DNA from: Streptomyces antarcticus
Lineage (GTDB): Bacteria; Actinomycetota; Actinomycetes; Streptomycetales; Streptomycetaceae
DNA length: 64,000 nucleotides
Assembly (NCBI RefSeq): GCF_026627255.1
Contig: NZ_JAPNLM010000016.1
Location: 1-64,000, forward strand
Direction: 5' to 3'
Shown here: positions 1 to 7,745 of the stretch, in pieces
How positions within the stretch are numbered: position 1 is the stretch's first letter
Layout: each line of letters opens with the position of its first letter
The notes under the pieces: model-generated
The model's input: only the letters and a program-made list of their open reading frames with translations
Database searches by the model: none
Told to the model about the DNA's origin: nothing
Translations under genes and position numbers: made by a program

Positions 1-278
1 CGGCCAGTTCGCCCGGATCGTCACGAACTATGACGGTTTGCTGGTCTCCGTTCTGACGGAGGCTCAGTCCGGGCCCGCCCCCGGCGCCCGGCGCACCGCG
101 GGACCCTGTCCCCTGCGCGGGCTGCGCGGTCGCCATCGGCCTGTTCTGCACGTGCCGGATCTGCTGCGCCGACGAGTACGAGGGCCCCTGGTCCCGCAAG
201 AAGCGCGAGGGCTGCTGCTCCAACTGCGACTGCCCGTCGGGCTGCGACTGCGACGGCTGCTGCTGCCCCTGCGACTGA
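1..278 (+). pseudogene. DUF5685-family gene, internally deleted and frameshifted (5' end outside window)
   Basis: The window opens inside a reading frame (positions 2, 5, 8...) that encodes GQFARIVTNYDGLLVSVLTE and then RRTAGPCPLRG, which matches my recollection of the N-terminal part of DUF5685 proteins. From about position 110 the family-like sequence continues one base out of frame (frame of position 3) as GCAVAIGLFCTCRICCADE and a Cys-rich tail rich in CC and CDC motifs, ending at TGA 276-278. In intact homologues, as I remember them, roughly 300 residues separate these two blocks. The simplest reading is an internal deletion that joined the two ends out of frame; an assembly collapse is also possible. 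Family function is unknown. The N-terminal frame has no stop before the downstream DUF1684 gene, with which it is in phase. Confidence 0.5.
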
Positions 279-355
279 GGTCCCGTCAGACTCCACAGGT
301 CCGGACGGGGTACCCCGCGGTTCCCGTCCGGACCGGCGTGGAAGGGTTGAGCGGC

Positions 356-1171
356 ATGAGCGACGACGCAGACGATCCGCACGCCGACTGGCGGACATGG
401 CACGAGCGACGGCTGGCCTCCGTGTCCGCCCCGTACGGCCCCCTCGCCCTGATCGGGACCCACTGGCTCGCCGACTACCCAGAAGGTCGACTTCCGGCCG
501 TTCCGGGGCTCTGGCGCGCGACCGGCGGCGCGGTGACGCTGACCGCCGACGCCGGGGACCGCCTGCGCGTGGACGGCGAGCCCTTCACGGGTGAGGCCGT
601 GCTCGCCGCCGACGAGGGCCCGTCCGCGAGCTCCCGGGTCTCCGCGGGCGAGGTACGGCTCGTCGTGATCCGCCGGGAAGGGGAGTGGGCGGTCCGCGTC
701 TTCGATCCCGGCTCCGAGACCCGCCGGGCGTTCGCCGGCATCGAGGCCACCCCGTACGACCCGGCCCTCGCGCTGCCGGGCCGCTTCCGGCCGTACGCCG
801 GGGACCGTACCGTCCAGGTCGAGAACGCCGACGGGCGCGCCCGGGGCCTCGGGCTCGGCGGTGAGCTCGCCTTCGCCTTCGAGGGCGCGGAGCACACCCT
901 CCAGGTCGCCGTCGACGGGGACGACGGCAGCCTCTGGGCCGTCTTCGCGGACGCCACCGGCGGCCGCTCCAGCTACCGCTTCCGCTTCCTGAAGCCCGGC
1001 GCTCCCGCCCCGGACGGCTCGATCACGGTGGACCTCAACCGTGCGCTGCTGCCGCCCTGCGCCTTCGCGGACCACTTCGTGTGCCCGTTCCCGCCACCGG
1101 GGAACACGCTGCCCTTCGAGGTGGCGGCGGGCGAGAGGCGGCTGAAAGCCGCCCTTGCGACCGATTACTGA
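356..1171 (+). CDS. DUF1684 domain-containing protein
   Basis: A 271-residue soluble protein without signal peptide or membrane segment. It starts MSDDADDPHADWRTWHERR and has the DUF1684 layout: an N-terminal region with GTHWL, then a beta-rich core with AFAGIEATPYDPALALPGRF and a C-terminal stretch resembling DLNRALLPPCAFADHFVCP, a signature block of the family. The frame is open further upstream, but the start at 356 fits the family N-terminus and follows a weak GAAGGG ribosome site; upstream codons belong to the broken DUF5685 gene. The biochemical role of DUF1684 is not known, and the neighbours give no clue. Confidence 0.85.
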   Translation: MSDDADDPHADWRTWHERRLASVSAPYGPLALIGTHWLADYPEGRLPAVPGLWRATGGAVTLTADAGDRLRVDGEPFTGEAVLAADEGPSASSRVSAGEVRLVVIRREGEWAVRVFDPGSETRRAFAGIEATPYDPALALPGRFRPYAGDRTVQVENADGRARGLGLGGELAFAFEGAEHTLQVAVDGDDGSLWAVFADATGGRSSYRFRFLKPGAPAPDGSITVDLNRALLPPCAFADHFVCPFPPPGNTLPFEVAAGERRLKAALATDY

Positions 1172-1172
1172 C

Positions 1173-1199
1173 GACAGGACACTCCCCGGAGTGCTTGTC
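1173..1199. terminator. Hairpin after the DUF1684 gene
   Basis: An inverted repeat begins one base after the DUF1684 stop codon: GACAGGACACTCC pairs with GGAGTGCTTGTC (one bulge, one G-U pair), a stem of about ten base pairs with a tetraloop. No U-tract follows, which is usual for Streptomyces terminators. Confidence 0.45.
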
Positions 1200-1303
1200 A
1201 GGGACACGGCATGTCCGCATGCGCTCCCCGTGCTCCTGACGCGCCTCACGGGCTCCGGCACCCCCACGATCGCCGGGCCCCCAACCCTCCCGGAGGACGA
1301 TAA

Positions 1304-2188
1304 GTGAGGATCAAGAGCATGACCCGTACCAGGCTGCTCGCGGCGGCCACCGGCCTGGCCGCCGTAGCGGCCCTGGCCGCCCCCACCGCCGCCAGCGCGG
1401 ACACGCAGGACGGCGGGTTCAGCGCCTCCCGTCTCGCCTCGGCCGGCGCATCCGTCCTGCGCGCCGACGTCGCCGGCACCGCCTGGCACACCGACCCCGC
1501 CACCGGGACCCTCGTGGTCACGGCCGACTCCACCGTCTCCGCCGCCTCCCTCGCGAGAATCAAGCGCGAGGCGGGGGCCGACGCCGGCGCTCTGCGCATC
1601 GAACGCACCCCGGGCAAGCTGACCAAGCTGCTCTCCGGCGGCGACGCGATCTACGCGTCGAGCTGGCGCTGCTCGCTCGGCTTCAACGTGCGCAGCGGAA
1701 GTACGTACTACGCGCTCACCGCCGGGCACTGTACGGACGGCGCCGGCACCTGGTGGAGCAACTCCGCCAAGACCACCGTGCTCGGCTCGACCACCGGGTC
1801 CAGCTTCCCCACCAACGACTACGGCCTGATCAAGTACGCCAGCAACTCGCCGGTCCCGCCCGGGACCGTCGGCAGCCAGGACATCACCAGCGCGGTCAAC
1901 GCCACCACCGGCATGGCCGTCAAGCGGCGGGGGTCCACCACGGGCACCCACAGCGGCTCGGTCACCGGCCTCAACGCCACCGTCAACTACGGCGGCGGCG
2001 ACGTCGTCTACGGCATGATCCGCACCAACGTGTGCGCCGAGCCCGGCGACAGCGGCGGCCCGCTCTACTCGGGCACCCGCGCCGTCGGCCTCACCTCCGG
2101 CGGCAGCGGCAACTGCTCCTCCGGCGGGACCACGTTCTTCCAGCCCGTGGTCGAGGCCCTCAACGCCTACGGGGTCAGCGTCTACTGA
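1304..2188 (+). CDS. sprB: Streptogrisin B-like secreted serine protease (S1 family)
   Basis: A 294-residue preproprotease exported by the Sec route (charged start, then LLAAATGLAAVAALAAPTAASA). A short propeptide of about 75 residues precedes the mature chymotrypsin-fold domain, which begins near residue 110 at LSGGDAIY, the point where streptogrisin B is processed. Catalytic triad: His142 in TAGHC, Asp172 in TNDYG, Ser250 in GDSGGP; cysteine pairs are at RCS/GHC and NVC/GNC. The mature part closely resembles streptogrisin B of S. griseus as I remember it, including KRRGSTTGTHSGSV. GTG at 1304 follows GGAGG; ATG at 1319 is an alternative start. It degrades extracellular protein and is normally expressed late in growth. 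Single-gene unit. Confidence 0.93.
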   Translation: MRIKSMTRTRLLAAATGLAAVAALAAPTAASADTQDGGFSASRLASAGASVLRADVAGTAWHTDPATGTLVVTADSTVSAASLARIKREAGADAGALRIERTPGKLTKLLSGGDAIYASSWRCSLGFNVRSGSTYYALTAGHCTDGAGTWWSNSAKTTVLGSTTGSSFPTNDYGLIKYASNSPVPPGTVGSQDITSAVNATTGMAVKRRGSTTGTHSGSVTGLNATVNYGGGDVVYGMIRTNVCAEPGDSGGPLYSGTRAVGLTSGGSGNCSSGGTTFFQPVVEALNAYGVSVY

Positions 2189-2217
2189 CGGTGACCCACG
2201 CGCCCCCGGCAGCACCC

Positions 2218-2252
2218 CTGGACGTCCTCCCGCCATCTGGGAGGATGTCCAG
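2218..2252. terminator. Strong hairpin between the protease and SLOG genes
   Basis: CTGGACGTCCTCCC and GGGAGGATGTCCAG form a 14-bp stem with one mismatch around a 7-base loop. It lies 30 bases after the protease stop and 25 bases before the next start codon. It is probably the protease terminator, but its closeness to the next gene also allows a role as an operator or 5'-leader structure for that gene. Confidence 0.6.
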
Positions 2253-2276
2253 GGTGTCCACGGGGGAGGCTCGCGC

Positions 2277-2756
2277 ATGAAACGCATCGGAGTGACCGGT
2301 CACCGGTCCATCCCCGGCAGGGCGCTCGCCCACGTGGAGAGCGCCCTGCGGGCCGTGCTGGGCCGTCACGAAGGGCCGCTGGAGGCCCTCTCCAGCCTCG
2401 CCGACGGCGCCGACCAGCTGTTCGCCGCCATCGCGCTGGAATACGGCGCCGACCTCACCGTGGTCATCCCCAGCGGGGACTACGAGGACGCCTTCGAGGA
2501 CGCCGAGGCCCTGGCCCGCTACCGGGGGCTCAAGCGGCGGGCCGCCCAGGAGGTGCGGATGGACTTCGCCCACTCCACGGACGAGGCCTACTACGCCGCC
2601 GGCACCTACATCGCCGACTCCTGCGACCGGCTCGTCGCCGTCTGGGACGGGCTGCCCGCGCGCGGGCACGGCGGCACCGCCGAGATCGTCGCCTACGCCC
2701 GGACGCTCGGCAAGCCGGTCACCGTCATCTGGCAGGCGGGCGCGACCCGGGACTGA
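2277..2756 (+). CDS. SLOG-superfamily (Rossmann-like) protein next to the FxSxx operon
   Basis: A 159-residue soluble protein. It opens with MKRIGVTGHR, the first strand and G-x-T-G-H-R turn of a SLOG/LOG-type Rossmannoid fold. Further blocks fit the same fold: SSLADGADQLFA, VVIPSGDYEDAF, SCDRLVAVWDG and a closing GGTAEIVAYARTLGKPV. SLOG domains are known or predicted to bind or process nucleotide-derived ligands in conflict and signalling systems (Burroughs and Aravind). The gene converges on the SLATT gene at 2784, the operon's last gene, with only 27 bases between; SLOG and SLATT proteins are recurrent partners in such systems. The link to the FxSxx operon is inferred from this pairing. 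Start ATG follows GGGGGAGG. Confidence 0.75.
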   Translation: MKRIGVTGHRSIPGRALAHVESALRAVLGRHEGPLEALSSLADGADQLFAAIALEYGADLTVVIPSGDYEDAFEDAEALARYRGLKRRAAQEVRMDFAHSTDEAYYAAGTYIADSCDRLVAVWDGLPARGHGGTAEIVAYARTLGKPVTVIWQAGATRD

Positions 2757-2757
2757 G

Positions 2758-2780
2758 CCGCGCCCCCCGCCCCCGCGCGG
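2758..2780. terminator. Small bidirectional hairpin between convergent SLOG and SLATT genes
   Basis: CCGCGC and GCGCGG (6-bp stem, 11-base C-rich loop) fill the 27-base gap between two convergent stop codons. The stem is short, so the call is tentative. Confidence 0.3.
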
Positions 2781-2783
2781 ACG

Positions 2784-3692
2784 TCAGCTGCTGTGCCGGG
2801 CCAGCCAGTCCGTGTGCTGCGGCGACACGTACCGCTCGGTCTCGTACACCGACGACGGCCACTGGGACTCGGTGATCGTCGTCTGCATCACGACCATCAT
2901 CGCCGCCAGGTCCTGCTCGATCAGGGTGTGCGCCTCGATCAGCGGATGGTGCCGGCGCACCTCGTTCCAGGCGATCCCGGCCGCGGCGGCCGCGCTCAGC
3001 AGCCCCGTCAGCTCCGCGCCCGGACCCGAGCCGAACATCCCGAACACCGCGAACAGCAGCGCCAGGCAGGTCAGCAGCACGATCGTCCACGACCACAGGG
3101 CCGTCGCCCGCCGCGACACCTCCGTCCGCCGCCGGTACCAGTTGCGCTGCTCGATCAGCCGGTCCCGGACGTACGTCTCGCGCCGCGCCTGGTAGCCCAT
3201 CCCGCGCAGCCGCTCCATCGCGCCCGTGATCTCCCCGCCCTCCGGGACCACCCCGGCGGCCCGCGGGTCCTCCCAGCCCATCTTGCGCAGCTCGTCCAGA
3301 CCCTTCTCCAGCCGCGTCCGGTACGTCGCCCCCGCGTCGGCGGCATCGCTGCCGAACGGCGCCCCGTGCACGGCGTACCGCCAGGCCAGGGACTTGATGA
3401 ACTCCGCCGCACTGCGGTTGAGCTGCCACTGCGGGCGGGCCCGCCGCCTGGTCGCCCGTACGCCCACGGCCAGCACCCCGGCGTACGCCAGCGCGCTCAG
3501 CAGCCCGAACAGGCGCACCGGGCCGAGCTCCGGGCCCGGCGGCAGCGCCGCCGCCGCGGCGGCCGTGACCAGCAGCAGCAACTGGGCGCGGGTCGCCTGG
3601 GTGGACTCCCGCTGGCGGGAGATCGCCGCCTGGTCGGTGTGGTGGAAGAGGGCCGGCAGGTCCTCGTGTCGAAAGGTCATGCTGTCGGTCAC
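2784..3692 (-). CDS. DUF4231/SLATT-type membrane protein, last gene of the FxSxx operon
   Basis: A 302-residue protein with two pairs of hydrophobic segments: residues about 37-75 (AQLLLLVTAAAAAALPPG, then LFGLLSALAYAGVLAVGV) and about 215-255 (LWSWTIVLLTCLALLFAVFG, then GLLSAAAAAGIAW). A long charged cytoplasmic stretch with RDRLIEQRNWYRRR lies between them, and a conserved tail with HTLIEQDL and VSPQHTDWLAR follows. This is the DUF4231/SLATT organisation; SLATT proteins are proposed pore-forming or membrane-perturbing effectors of nucleotide-signal-dependent conflict systems. GTG start at 3692 follows GCAGGGGG; the gene lies 30 bases after fxsT and should be co-transcribed with it. Confidence 0.8.
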   Translation of the reverse strand: MTDSMTFRHEDLPALFHHTDQAAISRQRESTQATRAQLLLLVTAAAAAALPPGPELGPVRLFGLLSALAYAGVLAVGVRATRRRARPQWQLNRSAAEFIKSLAWRYAVHGAPFGSDAADAGATYRTRLEKGLDELRKMGWEDPRAAGVVPEGGEITGAMERLRGMGYQARRETYVRDRLIEQRNWYRRRTEVSRRATALWSWTIVLLTCLALLFAVFGMFGSGPGAELTGLLSAAAAAGIAWNEVRRHHPLIEAHTLIEQDLAAMMVVMQTTITESQWPSSVYETERYVSPQHTDWLARHSS

Positions 3693-3722
3693 AGCGCCCC
3701 CTGCTGTCGGGTGGCGGTCGGA

Positions 3723-6700
3723 TCACACGGCGAGGGGCTCCAGGTCGCGGTGGACCCGCCGCTCGTCGCGGGCGTAGCGGGTCAGACCGTGCTCCTCGCC
3801 GAGCAGCCGGGTCAGTTCGGCCACCGCCTCCGCGCGGACCCGGGCCGCCTCCTCCTTGCGGCCCATGGAGTCCAGGCTGACCGCCATGTTGGAGGCACTC
3901 GCCAGGGTCTCCGGATGATGCACCCCGAGCGCCTCGCGCAGCCGCATCACGGACAGCCGCTCCAGCTCCAGGGCCCCCTCCGGATCGCCCAGGTCGGCCC
4001 GGGCGTTGGCCAGGTTGAGGTGCGCGAAGATCGTGTGCGGATGGTTGTCGCCCAGCACCTCGCGCATGTGCCCGATCGTCTGCCGCAGCATCGGCTCCGC
4101 CGTCTCCGCCGCCCCCGTGCCCCAGTGGAACACCGCCAGGTTGTTGACCGCCGCCAGGGTGTACGGGTGCCGCGCGCCCGGCACCTTCATGTACTCGTCG
4201 ACCACCTCCTGCGCCAGGTCCCGCGCCGCGCCCGGGTCCCCGGTCGCGAACAGGTCCGCGGCCAGGTTCAGTTCGCAGGCCAGCAGGTCCGGGTTGACCG
4301 AGGTGTACTTGGCCCGGTAGCGGCCCCGGGTCGCCGTCGTCAGCCGCAGCGCGTCCTCCAGCTCGCCCGCCCGGCGCAGCGACACCGCCAGGTTCTTCGC
4401 CGCCGACAGCGTGCCCGGGAACGCCCAGCCGAGCTGCCGCTTGTAGATCTCGTACGTCCGGGCCAGCAGCTGCACCGAGTCGTCGTAGCGGCCCACCTCG
4501 CGCAGGTCCCGGGCCAGGTTCTGCGCCGAGGACAGCGTGTACGGGTGGTCCGGGCCCAGCACCTCCGTACGCCGGTCGAAGACCTCCTGGTCGATCTCCC
4601 GGGCCCGGGAGTACTGCCCGACCATGCGCAGGTTCAGCGCCAGGTTGTTCGCGGCGGCCAGGGTGCGCGGGTGCGCCTCGTGGAAGATCTGCCCGAAGCC
4701 CTCGTGCGCGGCCGTCGCCAGTTCCATCGCCTCGCCGTAGCGGCCGAGCGCGCCCAGGTCCATCGCCAGGCCGCTGGTGGTCATGTACGTGTGCGGGTGC
4801 GAGGCCCCGAGGGCGTCCCGCTGCCGCTCCAGCGTGCCCTCGTCCAGCTCCATCGCCTCCACGAAGCGGCCCTGCGAGCGCAGGATGTTGGAGAGGTGGA
4901 ACCGCAGGTACAGGTACTGCAGGTCGTCGCCGCCCAGGGTCTCCTTCCAGACCTCGCGCAACTCCTCGCCCAGCTGGTGCGCGGCCTTGAAGTCACCGCG
5001 CTTCCACAGGTAGCGCACCCGGTCGATCAGCAGCCGTCGGGTCTCCGGCTCCTTGCAGTGACGGGCGTCGGACGGGGTCAGGTGCGGCCAGATCGTGTTG
5101 AACCGCGGCCAGGTCTCCGGGTTGTCTATCGGCTCGTCGTCGTCCGGCCGGGCCCCCGCGAGGATCCGGTGCACCGCGTGCCGGGCCTCGTACTGCTCCT
5201 CCTGCGACAACTGCGCCCGGATCACCGCCTGCACCAGGCGGTGGACCTGGATGCTGTTGCTGACCTGGTCGACCTTGGCCAGCGCGAACCGGCCGATCTC
5301 CCGGATCACCCGGCCCAGCACCAGCTTCTCCTGGAGGGAGGAGTCGTACGGCTTCAGCGCGTCGATCATCTCCTTGCTGTAGAGGAGATTCGCCGAGATC
5401 GGCTCCGGCGCGAAGAAGGCGCACAGCTGCAACAGCCGCACGGCGGCCGGGGACCGGGACTGCAGCCGCTCGATGGACACGTTCCAGGTGGCGGCCACCG
5501 GCTCCGGGTACCCGGGCGGCTGGTTCAGGCCCAGCACACGGGCGGCCTGCTGTGCCAGCTGCTCGATGTACGCGGACACCGGGGTCGCGGTCTCCGCGAT
5601 CCAGGCGCCGGCCTGCTCGACGGCCAGCGGCAGGTCACCCACCGCCACGGCCACCTGCTCGGCATCGTCCGTGGACAGCCCGGGTGCGCGGCGCTGGAGG
5701 TGTTCGATGGACTCCTCGCGCAGGAACACGTCCACGGGCAGCGCGTCACCGTACTGCGACCAGGACTGGTTGCGGGAGGTCACGAGCACGTGGCCGGGAC
5801 CGCCCGGCGGGAAGAACCGCTTGAGGGTCTCGGGGTCGTCGGCGTTGTCGAAGACCAGCAGCCAGCGCGAGGACGGCACGCCGCGCCGCAGCAGGTCGAT
5901 CGCCTCCTGCGAGGCGGACGCCATGTCCTCCCCGGTCTGCGCCCCCAGCCTTACGGCCAGCTCGGCGAGGGCCGCGACCACGTCGTCGGTCTGCTCCGAG
6001 GAGATCCACCACACCAGGTCGTAGTCGGCCATGAACCGGTGCACGTACTCCAGCGCCACCTGGGTCTTGCCGACGCCGCCGAGCCCGTACAGCGTCTGCG
6101 GCTGCGGCAGCACCACGGCCATGCCGCCGCCGAGCTGGTCGCGCATCCGCTCCAGCACGATGCTGCGGCCGGTGAACCCGGTGTTGCGGGGCGGCGCGTT
6201 CCAGATCTTCGGGACGGTCCCCGGGAACCGGGGGCCGGGCTGCGAGGCGCTGTTGACGCTGTCGGGCAGGGCCATAGGCCGCTCCACCGCGCGCAGCAGG
6301 GCGGTGGTGGCGTGCACCTCGTCGAGCCGGAACAGGTCCACCGGGTTGCGGTCGATGTAGGGCGTGGCGAGCCGTACGTCGCCCACCCGCAGCGGCACCA
6401 GCTGGCGCCGGCCGCCGGTGGGGTCCTCGGCGGCCGCCCGGTTCCACACGTCCACGGCGCGGGCCGACTTGAGGTAGGCGCTGGAGAGCAGCACCACGGT
6501 CCGGGCGGCGGTGTCGACGCCGAGGCCCGCGCCGCCGAGCGTGTCGCCGCCGGAGCCCGCGCCGGACCCGGTGCCGGACCCGGCACCGGAGCCGCCGACC
6601 GGCGCCGGCTCGGCGGAGACGTCCCGGGGGACGACCCGGAAGCCGGCCCGGGTGAGCACCGACTCGATCCAGTCGGCCCACATGCGGTTCTCGGCGACGT

Positions 6701-7745
6701 ACGAGAGGAACAGGTCGGCGGGCAGCGCGGGGCGGCGCCGGGTGAAGGCGTCCCGGATGCGGAGCCGGACCTCGTCGCCAATGGCCGGCATCGAGGTGAT
6801 CTCGCCGCCGGTCACCACGGTGGTGAGGCGTTCGAAGGCGGAGAGGAGGGAGTTGGTGAGCCCGGCCTCGTCGCCGAAGGTCGCCAGGGTCTCCTCGTAC
6901 GCGTAGTACGGGCGGTACGGGATCTCCACCGCGCCCCAGTAGGAGGTGAGCTCCTCCCCGACGAGGCCGCCCGGGAACCGGTCGAACTTGATCCGGGCCA
7001 GGGCCCGGCCGGCGTCGGCCTTCTCCTTCTCGCCCTCGTCGATCCGCATCGGGACCGGGTAGATCGTGATGCCCCGGTCGCCGAACCGCTCGTCGATCTG
7101 CCGTGCGACGGACGCGGCGCCGTCGATGGACTGGTCGGAGAGGGTGAAGCAGTCGACGAGGACGTCGGGGAGGTGGACGGTGCAGATGTCCGCGATGTCG
7201 GAGAGGCCGGTACGGCTGTCGATGAGGACGTAGTCGTAGTTCCGCTTCATGTCCGCGCGTAAGGCGTCGAAGAAGAGACCGCCGCCGAGCCGGTCGTAGA
7301 AGTTGTCCCAGTCGAAGGTGGAGACGGTCGCGGAGTACTCGCGGTTCTGCCGGCCCGCCGAGACGAAGTCGAGGGTGCCGCCGTCCGGGAACTCCCAGCC
7401 GAGGACCTCCGGGGTGAGCGAGACCGCGTGCGGCTGGATGCGCGCGTAGTCCTTGTGCCAGTCGTCGGCCCGCGCCACCGGGCTGGTCGCGGCCCAGGCG
7501 TACTCACTGATCAGGTCGATGACGCCGGTGGTGGCCCCGAGCGTGGACGGGTCCAGGAAGGGGTGGAAGAAGCGGTGCAGGCCCGGGGCCTCCAGGTCCC
7601 AGTCCACGGCGAGGACCCGCTTGCCGTTGGCGGCGAGGATCCAGGCGGTGTTGGCCAGCGCCATGGTGCGGCCGGTACCGCCCTTGTACGAGTAGAAGGT
7701 GACGATCCGTCCGTCACGGCTGTCGCTGTCACGACTCGCTGTCAT
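3723..7745 (-). CDS. fxsT: FxsT: MinD-like / TIR-like / NB-ARC / TPR protein of the FxSxx-COOH system
   Basis: A 1340-residue multidomain protein. In order: a MinD/ParA-type ATPase with the deviant Walker A KGGTGRT at residues 21-27; a TIR-like region starting near 343 (DLFLSYVAENRMWADW), followed by a Gly/Ser-rich insert; an NB-ARC (STAND) NTPase with GLGGVGKT near 553 and LLVFDNADD as Walker B; then a long array of tetratricopeptide repeats of the kinesin-light-chain type (ARTLAAANNLALNLR and similar) to the end. This is the FxsT architecture. The start at ATG 7745 is preferred over an upstream ATG at 7814 because GGGGGAC precedes it and it overlaps fxsC by only 17 bases. Codon 162 is TTA (plus-strand 7260-7262), rare in Streptomyces, so translation should depend on the bldA tRNA. 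The likely role is a ligand-gated oligomerising switch; the ligand is unknown. Confidence 0.88.
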   Translation of the reverse strand: MTASRDSDSRDGRIVTFYSYKGGTGRTMALANTAWILAANGKRVLAVDWDLEAPGLHRFFHPFLDPSTLGATTGVIDLISEYAWAATSPVARADDWHKDYARIQPHAVSLTPEVLGWEFPDGGTLDFVSAGRQNREYSATVSTFDWDNFYDRLGGGLFFDALRADMKRNYDYVLIDSRTGLSDIADICTVHLPDVLVDCFTLSDQSIDGAASVARQIDERFGDRGITIYPVPMRIDEGEKEKADAGRALARIKFDRFPGGLVGEELTSYWGAVEIPYRPYYAYEETLATFGDEAGLTNSLLSAFERLTTVVTGGEITSMPAIGDEVRLRIRDAFTRRRPALPADLFLSYVAENRMWADWIESVLTRAGFRVVPRDVSAEPAPVGGSGAGSGTGSGAGSGGDTLGGAGLGVDTAARTVVLLSSAYLKSARAVDVWNRAAAEDPTGGRRQLVPLRVGDVRLATPYIDRNPVDLFRLDEVHATTALLRAVERPMALPDSVNSASQPGPRFPGTVPKIWNAPPRNTGFTGRSIVLERMRDQLGGGMAVVLPQPQTLYGLGGVGKTQVALEYVHRFMADYDLVWWISSEQTDDVVAALAELAVRLGAQTGEDMASASQEAIDLLRRGVPSSRWLLVFDNADDPETLKRFFPPGGPGHVLVTSRNQSWSQYGDALPVDVFLREESIEHLQRRAPGLSTDDAEQVAVAVGDLPLAVEQAGAWIAETATPVSAYIEQLAQQAARVLGLNQPPGYPEPVAATWNVSIERLQSRSPAAVRLLQLCAFFAPEPISANLLYSKEMIDALKPYDSSLQEKLVLGRVIREIGRFALAKVDQVSNSIQVHRLVQAVIRAQLSQEEQYEARHAVHRILAGARPDDDEPIDNPETWPRFNTIWPHLTPSDARHCKEPETRRLLIDRVRYLWKRGDFKAAHQLGEELREVWKETLGGDDLQYLYLRFHLSNILRSQGRFVEAMELDEGTLERQRDALGASHPHTYMTTSGLAMDLGALGRYGEAMELATAAHEGFGQIFHEAHPRTLAAANNLALNLRMVGQYSRAREIDQEVFDRRTEVLGPDHPYTLSSAQNLARDLREVGRYDDSVQLLARTYEIYKRQLGWAFPGTLSAAKNLAVSLRRAGELEDALRLTTATRGRYRAKYTSVNPDLLACELNLAADLFATGDPGAARDLAQEVVDEYMKVPGARHPYTLAAVNNLAVFHWGTGAAETAEPMLRQTIGHMREVLGDNHPHTIFAHLNLANARADLGDPEGALELERLSVMRLREALGVHHPETLASASNMAVSLDSMGRKEEAARVRAEAVAELTRLLGEEHGLTRYARDERRVHRDLEPLAV

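Noticed and set aside
2793..7262. A very long plus-strand open frame opposite fxsT
   Set aside because: It is Arg/Gln/His/Pro-rich with no domain, and the minus strand encodes clear conserved domains in the same place; it is an antisense artefact of GC-rich codon use.
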